Shown: piece after piece, positions 50,717 to 58,867 of the stretch
Numbering within the stretch: position 1 is the stretch's first letter
Layout of the letters: every line of letters starts with the position of its first letter
NCBI RefSeq assembly: GCF_000416965.1
Contig: NZ_ATCL01000014.1
Coordinates: 62,001-126,000, forward strand
Direction: 5' to 3'
Length of the DNA: 64,000 nucleotides
Source: Exiguobacterium chiriqhucha RW-2
GTDB taxonomy: Bacteria; Bacillota; Bacilli; Exiguobacteriales; Exiguobacteriaceae
Notes under the pieces: model-generated
The model's database searches: none
Seen by the model: only the letters and a program-made list of their open reading frames with translations
What the model was told of the DNA's origin: nothing
Program-made: the position numbers and the translations under genes

Positions 50717-51052
50717 TCACCATTCGCGCCATTCTTCTGTCACGTCTTCGGTCGTCTCATAACCGGCTAGAACGGCGCCGGCTTGAATGAAGTCGTACAA
50801 TTCTTCACGCTCGACCGTCTCGATGAAATGGTCGTGCTCTTCATCAATCTCATTCAGGCGCAACACGACGTCGCGGACGGCCGCTAACACGTCTGTTTCC
50901 GTCCCGTCTGCGTGTAATAAAGCGGTCACGTACCGTCGGAGCGCGGCATCGACGGCAAAGATCAGCTCGACGGTATATACGTCATCGCCCTCGTTCATCC
51001 GGTCTTCCCACATCAGTGTCGGACGATTGGCCCATAATTGTTCAACTTCCAT
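50717..51052 (-). CDS. Small acidic protein of unknown function
   Basis: A 111-residue soluble acidic protein starting MEVEQLWANRPTLMWEDRMN and ending TEEWREW. It is predicted to be mostly helical with a central IFAVDAALRRYVTALLH segment. AAAGGAGG lies upstream of the start, which supports translation. I recognise no domain. It is divergent from the small membrane gene at 51141. Confidence 0.75.
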   Translation of the reverse strand: MEVEQLWANRPTLMWEDRMNEGDDVYTVELIFAVDAALRRYVTALLHADGTETDVLAAVRDVVLRLNEIDEEHDHFIETVEREELYDFIQAGAVLAGYETTEDVTEEWREW

Positions 51053-51140
51053 ATGAGGTGCCTCCTTTGAAATGGAACATCATCTTCCACTCTATCTTAG
51101 CAAATAAGTCTGGTATCATAGAGGAAAAGGGGGACTGTCC

Positions 51141-51323
51141 GTGCGGTATTGGGATCATTTCAAACGCGCTTTTATTCCGATCGCGCTCATCTTGATCGGG
51201 TTAGCCATCTTTTATACATTATCGGCTCGAGGTAACCTGGCGTTGACTGTTCTCGGGGCGGCCATCGTCGGTGTCATCTTATTTTTAGTGATGCGCCACA
51301 TGAATCGGGTCGAAGAAGATTAA
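51141..51323 (+). CDS. Small two-helix membrane protein
   Basis: A 60-residue protein opened by GTG after AAAGGGGG. Two hydrophobic helices (FIPIALILIGLAIFYTLS, about residues 11-28, and LTVLGAAIVGVILFLVM, about 34-50) are followed by a charged tail. Function unknown. A terminator begins at its stop codon. Confidence 0.75.
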   Translation: MRYWDHFKRAFIPIALILIGLAIFYTLSARGNLALTVLGAAIVGVILFLVMRHMNRVEED

Positions 51324-51352
51324 CGAGAACACGTTCGTGGTTCTCGTTTTTT
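51322..51352 (+). terminator. Intrinsic terminator
   Basis: AACGAGAAC and GTTCTCGTT pair around ACGTTCGTG, followed by six T. Confidence 0.88.
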
Positions 51353-51402
51353 GTTGTCTGTGAGAATTTTTGGGTACACTACATAGTAAGGAGGGATTTA
51401 TT

Positions 51403-52353
51403 ATGGCAAAAGCTACATTCGCGGGAGGCTGTTTTTGGTGCATGGTCAAACCGTTTCATAAATACGAAGGGGTCGAGCGCGTCATTTCCGGCTATACGGG
51501 CGGACATGTCGACAACCCGACGTATCAACAAGTCTGTTCGGAGACGACGGGTCACCTCGAGGCGATTGAGGTCACGTTCGACCCGAACGTGATTTCCTAT
51601 GAGGAATTGTTGCGCATCTATTGGCGTCAAATTGACCCGACCGATGGCGGCGGACAGTTCAACGACCGGGGTGAGTCGTATCGCCCGGCCATCTTCTATC
51701 ACTCGGAAGAACAGCGCGTCGCGGCCGAACGCTCGAAACAAGAAATCGAGGACTCTGGCCGTTTTGATCGACCGATTGAAGTCGAAATCCGTCCGGCGAA
51801 GACGTTCTGGGAAGCGGAAGATTATCATCAAGACTATTACAAGAAAAACCCGTTCCGTTACGAGATGTACCGCGTCGGTTCTGGCCGGGCCAAGTTCGTG
51901 AAAGAGGCGTGGAGCGACAAGAAGTTGCAGAAAGAATTGAAAAATCGTCTGACGCCGATGCAATATAAAGTCACGCAAGAGAACGGCACTGAGCCTCCGT
52001 TCCAAAATGAATATTGGGATGAGGAACGGGAAGGCTTATACGTCGATGTCATCGATGGGACACCACTCTTCACGTCGCGCGATAAATTCCAATCCAACTG
52101 CGGATGGCCGAGTTTCGCCCGCCCGATCGAGGAGAAGCGCATCGACATGAATATGGACACGACGCATCACATGGTCCGGACCGAGGTCCGTTCGAAGGGA
52201 GCCGACAGCCACCTCGGCCACTTGTTCGATGACGGTCCGAAAGAGCTCGGTGGTTTGCGCTACTGCATCAACTCGGCAGCGCTCCGTTTCATTCCAAAAG
52301 AAGAACTTGAGTCTGCAGGATATGGAGAGTACAAGCACTTATTTGATGCGTGA
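51403..52353 (+). CDS. msrA: Fused methionine sulfoxide reductase MsrA-MsrB
   Basis: It repairs both stereoisomers of methionine sulfoxide. The 316-residue protein joins MsrA (about residues 1-160, active site GGCFWC at 8-13) to MsrB (about 180-310, catalytic Cys in [12 protein letters not shown] near 297). The MsrB half has NCGWPSF without the four zinc cysteines, as in the zinc-free type. ATG 51403 follows AAGGAGGG. Both active-site cysteines are present, so both activities are expected. Confidence 0.94.
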   Translation: MAKATFAGGCFWCMVKPFHKYEGVERVISGYTGGHVDNPTYQQVCSETTGHLEAIEVTFDPNVISYEELLRIYWRQIDPTDGGGQFNDRGESYRPAIFYHSEEQRVAAERSKQEIEDSGRFDRPIEVEIRPAKTFWEAEDYHQDYYKKNPFRYEMYRVGSGRAKFVKEAWSDKKLQKELKNRLTPMQYKVTQENGTEPPFQNEYWDEEREGLYVDVIDGTPLFTSRDKFQSNCGWPSFARPIEEKRIDMNMDTTHHMVRTEVRSKGADSHLGHLFDDGPKELGGLRYCINSAALRFIPKEELESAGYGEYKHLFDA

Positions 52354-52366
52354 AGGGGAGAAGGCC

Positions 52367-53662
52367 ATGTTCACATCCGTCAAACAACAAATCCGTCGTG
52401 AGACGCTCGCGACCGTCTTGGATTATTACGACAAATCGATTCGGAATCTATCGGAAGCCGCCAGAGATGAGAAGTATAACAAGATGAGCGCGACGCCGTT
52501 CTCGTTCTTTCGGGGGAGTTCGCACTTATTCTATTATGATTTTGCGAAAGTGCCGCTCGCGTTCGATACCGATGCGTCCCATCCGACGTTCATTCAAGGC
52601 GATCTCCATTTTGAGAATTTTGGTGTGTTCGAGGATGGCGCCGGGACAATCATTTACGATGTGAACGATTTTGATGAGGCGTATCTCGGCTCTTATTTGT
52701 TTGATGTGCTGCGCATGGCCATCTCAGTTGACTTGTTTGCCGCTGAGTCAGGTTTTGATGCGACTCGTGCTATCGAGACATATGCTGACACGTATGCACG
52801 TGCGATTGAGCGTTACGCGAACGGGAAAGACGAAGATGTCCAGTTTACGAAAGCGAACACGTGCAAAGCGATCAAGAAAGTGATTAAAAAGGCCGAGAAG
52901 AAGAAAGACGCGTTCATGGCCGAGCGGACGGAAGTGCGGGATGAGGAGCGTTACTTTGCGACGAGTGACGACCTCGTTCCGGTCAGTCCGAAGACGGCGA
53001 AGCAAATCAAGCAGGCATGGCCGGACTATTTGTCGTCGTTATCGGAGAAACATCGCCATCACGCCGACCATTACAAGATTAAAGATATCGCCATTAAACG
53101 TGAGAGTGGCACCGCTTCGATTGGGCTCGAACGCTATTATATTTTGATTGAAGGCGCGGACGAGGAGCATGACGAGGATCTCATCCTTGAAATGAAACAA
53201 GCCCAATCGGCCGTCCCGTCTCTCTTCTTGCCGACGCATCCATTGTTTGAGGACGGGCTGTCCCATCAAGGGGCCCGTGTCATCGCGGCCCAGCGTGCCA
53301 TGGTGCACAGTCGTGACCCGTATCTCGGCTACTTGACGATTGATGGGAATGAATACTACGTCCGTCAGCGGTCACCGTATAAGCGAAAAGTGAAAGCAAA
53401 GCACATCAAGAATGAGGAATCGCTCATCGAGACGTTGAAAGTGCAGGCGGAAATCACCGCCAAGATTCATGCCCGGGCGGATGCAGATGCGAACGTGCTC
53501 GATTATGAGGCGAGTGAACGCATCGCGGCGGCCATCGGTGTGTCGCGCCCGCTGTTTATCCGTCAAATCACAAGGTGGTCCCAATTTTACGCCAATCAAG
53601 TCCGGTTTGATTTTGAAGCGTTCCAGACATGGCTCACGACGCGCTCAGAGACTCACGTCTGA
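52367..53662 (+). CDS. DUF2252-family protein
   Basis: A 431-residue protein with the family segments SATPFSFFRGSSHLFYYDFA, IQGDLHFENFGVFED and IIYDVNDFDEAYLGSYLFDV, which resemble the phosphotransfer and metal motifs of aminoglycoside-phosphotransferase-like kinases (GDLHxEN and DxNDFD). The function of DUF2252 is unknown. The ATG at 52367 follows GAAGGGGAG; the frame from 52229 overlaps msrAB. It follows msrAB by 13 bases and probably shares its transcript. Confidence 0.85.
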   Translation: MFTSVKQQIRRETLATVLDYYDKSIRNLSEAARDEKYNKMSATPFSFFRGSSHLFYYDFAKVPLAFDTDASHPTFIQGDLHFENFGVFEDGAGTIIYDVNDFDEAYLGSYLFDVLRMAISVDLFAAESGFDATRAIETYADTYARAIERYANGKDEDVQFTKANTCKAIKKVIKKAEKKKDAFMAERTEVRDEERYFATSDDLVPVSPKTAKQIKQAWPDYLSSLSEKHRHHADHYKIKDIAIKRESGTASIGLERYYILIEGADEEHDEDLILEMKQAQSAVPSLFLPTHPLFEDGLSHQGARVIAAQRAMVHSRDPYLGYLTIDGNEYYVRQRSPYKRKVKAKHIKNEESLIETLKVQAEITAKIHARADADANVLDYEASERIAAAIGVSRPLFIRQITRWSQFYANQVRFDFEAFQTWLTTRSETHV

Positions 53663-53731
53663 ACGAGCATCGGACTTGCGGCCAGCCCCTCGTTTGCCTC
53701 AGAATGGAACGGTAAAGGATGTGTGCGATAG

Positions 53732-54004
53732 ATGATTACGGAACAACAAGTCATCCTGCAGATGAAGCAAGTGATGACACAAATCGAACAGTCGAGCGGA
53801 GAGACCCAGAAGCGCCATTTGGCCAAGCTGATGGGGTATTGCGAGCTACTGCTCGCCGATTCGACTCCGACGCAACAAGCAGTGGTTCCCGTGGCCCAAC
53901 CGGTCGAGTCGAAGCCGCCGCTCGATCGTCAGATGGCGGCGTTCCTTGGAATTCCGCTTGAAGAAGAGGACAAACCGAAAACTGATTCATTGCTCGACTT
54001 TTAA
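53732..54004 (+). CDS. YwdI-like (DUF5327) protein
   Basis: The 90-residue protein starts MITEQQVILQMKQVMTQIEQ and has a Cys-containing helix LAKLMGYCELLLAD near residue 32, then a Pro-rich linker and SLLDF at the end. This matches my recollection of B. subtilis YwdI (DUF5327), which has no known function. A terminator begins at its stop codon. Confidence 0.72.
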   Translation: MITEQQVILQMKQVMTQIEQSSGETQKRHLAKLMGYCELLLADSTPTQQAVVPVAQPVESKPPLDRQMAAFLGIPLEEEDKPKTDSLLDF

Positions 54005-54031
54005 GCTGTGCCCCGTGGCACAGCTTTTTTT
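54003..54031 (+). terminator. Intrinsic terminator
   Basis: AAGCTGTGCC and GGCACAGCTT pair around CCGT, followed by seven T. Confidence 0.9.
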
Positions 54032-54045
54032 GTGAGGCGTTCGCG

Positions 54046-54073
54046 TTGACTTATATACCGTAGGGGGTATAAT
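54046..54073 (+). promoter_or_regulatory. Rhodanese promoter with CsoR/CstR-type operator
   Basis: TTGACT (54046-54051) and TATAAT (54068-54073) have a 16-bp spacer. TATACC-N6-GGTATA with a G-run (54054-54071) fills the spacer and -10. Such AT-flanked C/G tracts are bound by CsoR-family repressors; with a rhodanese downstream, a persulfide-sensing CstR-like protein is most likely. Confidence 0.72.
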
Positions 54074-54109
54074 GGGATTAACTAAAATATACCTAACGGA
54101 GGCGTGACT

Positions 54110-54475
54110 ATGCTTGACTTCTTGTTTGTTGCAGTAGTGATCGGATTGATTTATTTTTGGTGGACGAAGCGGAACGGCACGAAAACAGTCTCGACGGATG
54201 AGTTGAAACGAAAGATTGCCGAAGAGCGGAACATTCAATTGCTCGACGTCCGGGAACCGCATGAATACAAGGGCGGGCATATCAAACAAGCGAAGAACGT
54301 GCCTTTGTCAGGATTCGGCAATGCGAGCGCGCAGTATCCGAAAGATAAAGATCGTCCGGTCTACGTCATCTGTCAGAGCGGGATGCGAAGCCAACGGGCC
54401 GCTGCGATGTTGAAGAGTGCCGGCTATACGGACGTCTACTCGGTCAAAGGCGGTATGAATTTCTGGCGTGGATAA
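54110..54475 (+). CDS. Membrane-anchored rhodanese (sulfurtransferase)
   Basis: A 121-residue protein with an N-terminal membrane helix (LDFLFVAVVIGLIYFWW, about residues 2-18) and a single rhodanese domain (about 30-121). The active-site loop is CQSGMR (about 92-97) with the catalytic Cys, followed by SQRAAAMLKSAGYTDV. It moves sulfane sulfur to thiophilic acceptors. The ATG at 54110 is preceded by GGAGG. Its promoter carries a CsoR/CstR-type operator. Confidence 0.9.
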   Translation: MLDFLFVAVVIGLIYFWWTKRNGTKTVSTDELKRKIAEERNIQLLDVREPHEYKGGHIKQAKNVPLSGFGNASAQYPKDKDRPVYVICQSGMRSQRAAAMLKSAGYTDVYSVKGGMNFWRG

Positions 54476-54482
54476 TGAGAAC

Positions 54483-54521
54483 AGCTCTAGCCGAACAATA
54501 TGTTCAGCTAGAGCTATTTTT
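54483..54521 (+). terminator. Terminator after the rhodanese gene
   Basis: AGCTCTAGC and GCTAGAGCT pair, with an inner GAAC/GTTC helix, followed by ATTTTTAT. Confidence 0.85.
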
Positions 54522-54597
54522 ATGAAACGTTTCCGCTTTCGGTTTTCAGGGGATTCTGCTACGGTAGGAACATAGGAAAGAGAGAGGGGACCAGACA

Positions 54598-55230
54598 ATG
54601 GCAGTCATTTTATTTGATATCGATGGGACGCTCGTCGACACGACCGGACCGATGACGCAAGCGATTCACGAGGCGTTGGAGCAACTTCCACATTTACCGA
54701 AACCGAGTGAGGATGCGGTCCGTTCCGGTTACGGGTTGGCCGGCAACGCATTTTGGGAACATGTCATCCCGGAAGCGACGATTGAAGAGATTCGCCAAAT
54801 CCGCAAGTTGCGGCATGAGACGCTCGAGCGGGCGATGGAAGGACAGCTCGTCTTGTTCGACGGCATCTATGAGATGCTCGAGGCGCTTCATAAAAAAGGG
54901 CACACGTTGACGACCGCGAGCAACTGCGGTGTCCATTATTTGAACCTGATTCTCGACTCGCAAAACATTCGCCAGTTCATGACGGCGCCAGAATGCCTCG
55001 AATCCGTAAGTGGTGAGAAAAAAGCCGACATTTTGACGGCGCATCGCCTCCGTCACGGCGAGAACGACTATGTGATGGTCGGGGACCGGAAATCGGATGT
55101 CGAAGCGGCTCGGGCCCATGACTTCCCGGTCGTCTTGACTGGATTTGGGTTTGGAAACGAGGACGAATGGGCGCTCGCGGATCATGTAATTGCGACGCCG
55201 AACGACTTGATTACGTATATCGAATCATAA
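54598..55230 (+). CDS. HAD-family phosphatase (phosphoglycolate-phosphatase-like)
   Basis: A 210-residue HAD-IA enzyme. Motif I is LFDIDGTLVDT (about residues 5-15), motif II is TTASNC (about 103), motif III Lys is in SGEKKADIL (about 141), and motif IV is VGDRKSDVEAARAHD (about 160-174). The small helical cap fits the phosphoglycolate phosphatase group; it may also act on nucleotide or sugar phosphates. AGAGGGG precedes the ATG. Confidence 0.87.
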   Translation: MAVILFDIDGTLVDTTGPMTQAIHEALEQLPHLPKPSEDAVRSGYGLAGNAFWEHVIPEATIEEIRQIRKLRHETLERAMEGQLVLFDGIYEMLEALHKKGHTLTTASNCGVHYLNLILDSQNIRQFMTAPECLESVSGEKKADILTAHRLRHGENDYVMVGDRKSDVEAARAHDFPVVLTGFGFGNEDEWALADHVIATPNDLITYIES

Positions 55231-55234
55231 AAAG

Positions 55235-55269
55235 TTCCGGTTGAACGCGATGTTCAACCGGAATTTTTT
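55235..55269. terminator. Bidirectional terminator
   Basis: TTCCGGTTGAAC and GTTCAACCGGAA pair around GCGAT between convergent genes; T-runs lie on both sides, seven on the plus and five on the minus strand. Confidence 0.92.
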
Positions 55270-56681
55270 TAAAGTCCAAGCGAGATATATTTGATTTCTA
55301 AAAATTCTTCGATGCCATGGTGACCACCTTCACGGCCGAGACCGCTCTGCTTCCACCCGCCGAACGGTGCTTGCGGCGTCGACGGGAGACCGTCATTGAC
55401 GCCGACGATGCCGTATTCGAGCGCTTCGGCCAAATAGAGGGCCTCGTTGATGTCTTGCGTGAACACATAAGCGGCGAGACCGAACGGGGTCGCATTCGCC
55501 CGCTCAATTACTTCCTCGAGCGTATCGAACGACGCAATCGGTGCGACGGGGCCGAATGTCTCCTCGTTCATGCACAGCATATCCTCATTCGCATAGCGGA
55601 CGACGGCCGGCCGGACGAACAATCCGTCGAGCTGTTCGCCACCCGTGATTTCCCCGCCCCGGATTTGGGCGTCTTCCAAGTGCTTCATCACTTTCTCGAC
55701 CGCGGCCTCGTCGATGAGCGGGCCGATATCCGTCCCTTCGTCGAGTCCGTTCCCGACTTCGAGCGCCGCGACGGCCTCAATGAATTTTTCAGAGAACGCA
55801 TCGACGATGGATTGCTCGACATAAATTCGGTTGGCACAGACGCACGTCTGTCCGCCGTTACGGAATTTCGTCGCGACGGCTTGAGGCACGGCCTTTTCGA
55901 GGTCTGCCTGCGCTGTGACGATGAGCGGGGCGTGACCACCGAGCTCGAGCGAGATTTTCTTCATCGTATCGGCGGCACCGCGCATGAGCGTCTTGCCGAC
56001 CTCGGTCGAACCGGTGAACGTCAATTTGCGGACACGGGGATCGTGTTGCCACGTGTTCACGATGTCAGAGGCTTTCCCGGTGACGAGATTGATGACACCG
56101 GGGGGGAAACCGGCTTTCTCGGCCAGTTTGACGAGTTCGATGGCCGTCAGCGGCGTCGCGGAGGCCGGTTTCAGGACGACGGTGCAACCTGCAGCCAGAG
56201 CCGGTGCGAGCTTCCGGGTGATCATCGCCGCCGGAAAATTCCATGGTGTGATGGCGGCGACGACGCCGACCGGTTGCTTGATGGCGAAGATTCGCTTCTT
56301 GTTCGACGAGGCCGGGATGGTCTCGCCGTACACGCGTCTTCCTTCGGCGGCGTACCACTCGATGAAGCCATTCGCATAGCGGACTTCGCCGATGGCTTCT
56401 TGTAACGGCTTGCCTTGTTCTTCAACCATCGTCCGAGCGATGGCTTCCGTATGTTCATCAATCAGGCGGTTCCATTCGAGCAGGAGAGCGCCGCGTTCTT
56501 CGGCGGTCTTCTCTTGCCAGTCCTTCAAGGCATCGTACGCGGCATCGACAGCCTGTTTCGCTTCGGCCGTGTCACTCTTTGTCACCGTGGCCATGATGTT
56601 TCCGGTGGCGGGGTTGCGCACCTCGATCGTGTCCGATGTATCAATCCATTCTCCATTGATGAAATTGTTCTCCACTCGCAT
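55269..56681 (-). CDS. gabD: Succinate-semialdehyde dehydrogenase GabD
   Basis: It oxidises succinate semialdehyde to succinate with NAD(P). The 470-residue aldehyde dehydrogenase has ITPWNFPAAM (about residues 141-150), the nucleotide segment FTGSTEVGK (about 217-225), the general-base Glu in LELGGHAP (about 245) and the catalytic Cys in GGQTCVCAN (about 276). The second Cys two residues later can form the redox switch disulfide known in GabD. No gabT adjoins it, so other semialdehydes remain possible. Confidence 0.88.
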   Translation of the reverse strand: MRVENNFINGEWIDTSDTIEVRNPATGNIMATVTKSDTAEAKQAVDAAYDALKDWQEKTAEERGALLLEWNRLIDEHTEAIARTMVEEQGKPLQEAIGEVRYANGFIEWYAAEGRRVYGETIPASSNKKRIFAIKQPVGVVAAITPWNFPAAMITRKLAPALAAGCTVVLKPASATPLTAIELVKLAEKAGFPPGVINLVTGKASDIVNTWQHDPRVRKLTFTGSTEVGKTLMRGAADTMKKISLELGGHAPLIVTAQADLEKAVPQAVATKFRNGGQTCVCANRIYVEQSIVDAFSEKFIEAVAALEVGNGLDEGTDIGPLIDEAAVEKVMKHLEDAQIRGGEITGGEQLDGLFVRPAVVRYANEDMLCMNEETFGPVAPIASFDTLEEVIERANATPFGLAAYVFTQDINEALYLAEALEYGIVGVNDGLPSTPQAPFGGWKQSGLGREGGHHGIEEFLEIKYISLGL

Positions 56682-56766
56682 CTTGATTTCCCCTTTCGTC
56701 TAGGTCACATTGTAAAAGTACCCGTTTTCAAAAATCATACACAATTTTACAAAGAGGAGGGTCGCC

Positions 56767-57282
56767 ATGTGGATCATCATCGTCGGTTATGTCGTCGGCA
56801 GTATCCTGGGCGGGCGCTTGTACGGCATGTGGAGTGGTCAACATCTGGCTACGACCGGATCGGGCAACACCGGTGCCCGCAATGCGTTACGGATCGGCGG
56901 GAAGCGAGCGTTCTTGTTCGTTTACGGATTCGACGTCTTGAAGACGATACTCGTGTTGTCAATCAGCGGTCCATACTTTTTTGAGACCGGACTCGCCTTG
57001 ACGCTCGGCCACATTTATCCGATTTGGCATATTCGTTCCGGGGGGAAGGGGTATGCCGTATTTTCTGGAATTATATTAGCGTACAGCCCGCTATGTTTTA
57101 TCGTGGGACTTCTGCTGTTGTTGCTTCTCATCAAAGTGACGCGTAACTCGCGCGAGACGGGGCTCGTCATGCTCGTGCTCCTACCGCTCGCGGCCTGGGG
57201 GGACGCAACAGATGTCGGATTGGCCGGTTTGACGATGCTACTCATCGTGTATCACCACATAAGGGGGAAACAACGTGATTGA
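56767..57282 (+). CDS. PlsY-like acyl-phosphate acyltransferase
   Basis: PlsY transfers an acyl group from acyl phosphate to glycerol 3-phosphate in the membrane. The 171-residue protein has about five helices and the family motifs: GSGNTGARNALR (about residues 37-48), the Gly-rich substrate motif SGGKG (about 94-98) and HIYPIWH. It is slightly short, and its immediate coupling (8-base overlap) to an acyltransferase-aminotransferase fusion suggests a dedicated paralogue instead of the housekeeping enzyme. Substrate therefore uncertain. Confidence 0.85.
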   Translation: MWIIIVGYVVGSILGGRLYGMWSGQHLATTGSGNTGARNALRIGGKRAFLFVYGFDVLKTILVLSISGPYFFETGLALTLGHIYPIWHIRSGGKGYAVFSGIILAYSPLCFIVGLLLLLLLIKVTRNSRETGLVMLVLLPLAAWGDATDVGLAGLTMLLIVYHHIRGKQRD

Positions 57283-58867
57283 ATTTCGAAGAGCAACGCC
57301 GGAGGATGCTTCGGCGATTCACCGACTGAACTATGAGACGTTCGTCGAGGAAATCCCGCAGCACCATCCAAACGCGGACCGATTTCTCGTCGACCGCTTT
57401 CATGATACGAATACATATTGGATTGGGTTGGCGGACGGGCAGCTCGTCGCCATGTGTGCCATCCGGGACGAACACCCGTTTTCACTTGAACAAAAAGGTG
57501 TGACACTGCCGCCGGGAGAGTGGATTGAAGTCCGGCTATTGGCCGTGACGCCCGCCTATCGGAACACGAGGACGTTTGCCGGCCTTATGCGAGCGATGCT
57601 CATGGAAGCGACAGACCGGGGTGTGGAAGGGATTGTCATCAGCGGAACCGTACGCGAACAGAAGCTATATCGACGGTTTGGGTTTATCCCGTTCGCAGAA
57701 CCGGTCGGGACGGCGGAGGCGTTATACGTGCCGATGCAGTTGACGCGCTATGGGTTCATGCAGTCAGAGACCGCTCGAACGTTGCGGCCAAAGCTACTCC
57801 TCGCCGGTCCCGTCGAACTGTCGAATCAAGTGCGCGCTGCGCTTGCCGCTCAGCCGGTATCACATCGGTCGACTGAGGCCAGCCGTTTGCTCCATTCGGT
57901 CCAGTCGAGGCTGAGCCATCTCGTCAAGTTGCCCCATGTTTACACGTTGCTCGGGAGCGGGACGATTGCGAACGATGCCGTCGCCGCCCAGTTGCGCGGA
58001 CGTGGCGTGATCATCGACACAGGGGAGTTCGGACGGCGGCTGATTGACCATGCCAATCGGGCTGGTCTTGAATTTGATGTCGTCCCGCTTTCGGCTGGGC
58101 GTCGTCTCGACTTAAAGCGAATCGGACAACATGCACCAGATTGGATTTGGACGGTCCATTGCGAGACGTCGACGGGGAAGCTGGTCGATTTGGACCAGTT
58201 GCGTCAGTATGCACACACACATCCGACGAAGATTGCGATTGATGCCATCAGTGTGGTCGGGACGAAAGTGACCGACTATTCGTTCGCGCATCTGGTGACG
58301 TTCGTCTCGGGCAAAGCGCTCCGAAATGCTCCTGGATTGGCGTTTGTCGCCATGCGAGAACGAGCTGTCCCGAACCCGTCGATTCCGCGTTATTTGGACT
58401 TGGCAGGCTATGACCCAATCGCCTTCACGCAATCGGTCCCGCTCATTCAAGCGATGGACGTCGCCTTGCACGAGCTGACGGACGCGGAGATTGCGACCCA
58501 TCAATCCAAACTTGATGCGTTCGTACATGAACTGGTGCGCCGCGGTGTATCGGTTGAACTCGGGGACGACCAAGCGCCGGGCATTTTTTCGCTCACGCTG
58601 CCAGACACACTGTCCTCGATTGAGCTAGGATATCAATTGGCGTTCCACGGCTATCAAGTCCAGTTCGAGAGCGTTTATTTGCAGCGCGCGAACTGTCTCC
58701 AAGTCGCGACGATGGGATGGACGACCGACCGGGATTTGCAGCAAGTCGCCGCCTATATCGGGACGTGGCTCCAGAAAAAAACCGCCACTCCAGGGAGTGA
58801 CGGGTTCAGACGCGGAAATCTTGGCGGGCCAAATGACGAATCTTTCGACCGAGGCGTCTTGAGTTGA
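57275..58867 (+). CDS. Fusion of GNAT-type acyltransferase and class V aminotransferase
   Basis: The 530-residue protein joins two enzymes. Residues 1 to about 150 are a GNAT-like domain with LNYETFVEEIPQHH near residue 18, a pattern shared with acyl-ACP-using N-acyltransferases, and ISGTVREQKLYRRFGFIPFA. Residues about 170-505 are a class V PLP aminotransferase with VHCETSTGKL (about 293-302), the pyridine-binding Asp in AIDAIS (about 322) and the Schiff-base Lys in SGKALRN (about 347). GTG 57275 follows AAGGGGG. Coupling to a PlsY-like enzyme suggests that it makes an acylated amino compound or lipid, but the product is not known. Confidence 0.85.
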   Translation: MIEFRRATPEDASAIHRLNYETFVEEIPQHHPNADRFLVDRFHDTNTYWIGLADGQLVAMCAIRDEHPFSLEQKGVTLPPGEWIEVRLLAVTPAYRNTRTFAGLMRAMLMEATDRGVEGIVISGTVREQKLYRRFGFIPFAEPVGTAEALYVPMQLTRYGFMQSETARTLRPKLLLAGPVELSNQVRAALAAQPVSHRSTEASRLLHSVQSRLSHLVKLPHVYTLLGSGTIANDAVAAQLRGRGVIIDTGEFGRRLIDHANRAGLEFDVVPLSAGRRLDLKRIGQHAPDWIWTVHCETSTGKLVDLDQLRQYAHTHPTKIAIDAISVVGTKVTDYSFAHLVTFVSGKALRNAPGLAFVAMRERAVPNPSIPRYLDLAGYDPIAFTQSVPLIQAMDVALHELTDAEIATHQSKLDAFVHELVRRGVSVELGDDQAPGIFSLTLPDTLSSIELGYQLAFHGYQVQFESVYLQRANCLQVATMGWTTDRDLQQVAAYIGTWLQKKTATPGSDGFRRGNLGGPNDESFDRGVLS

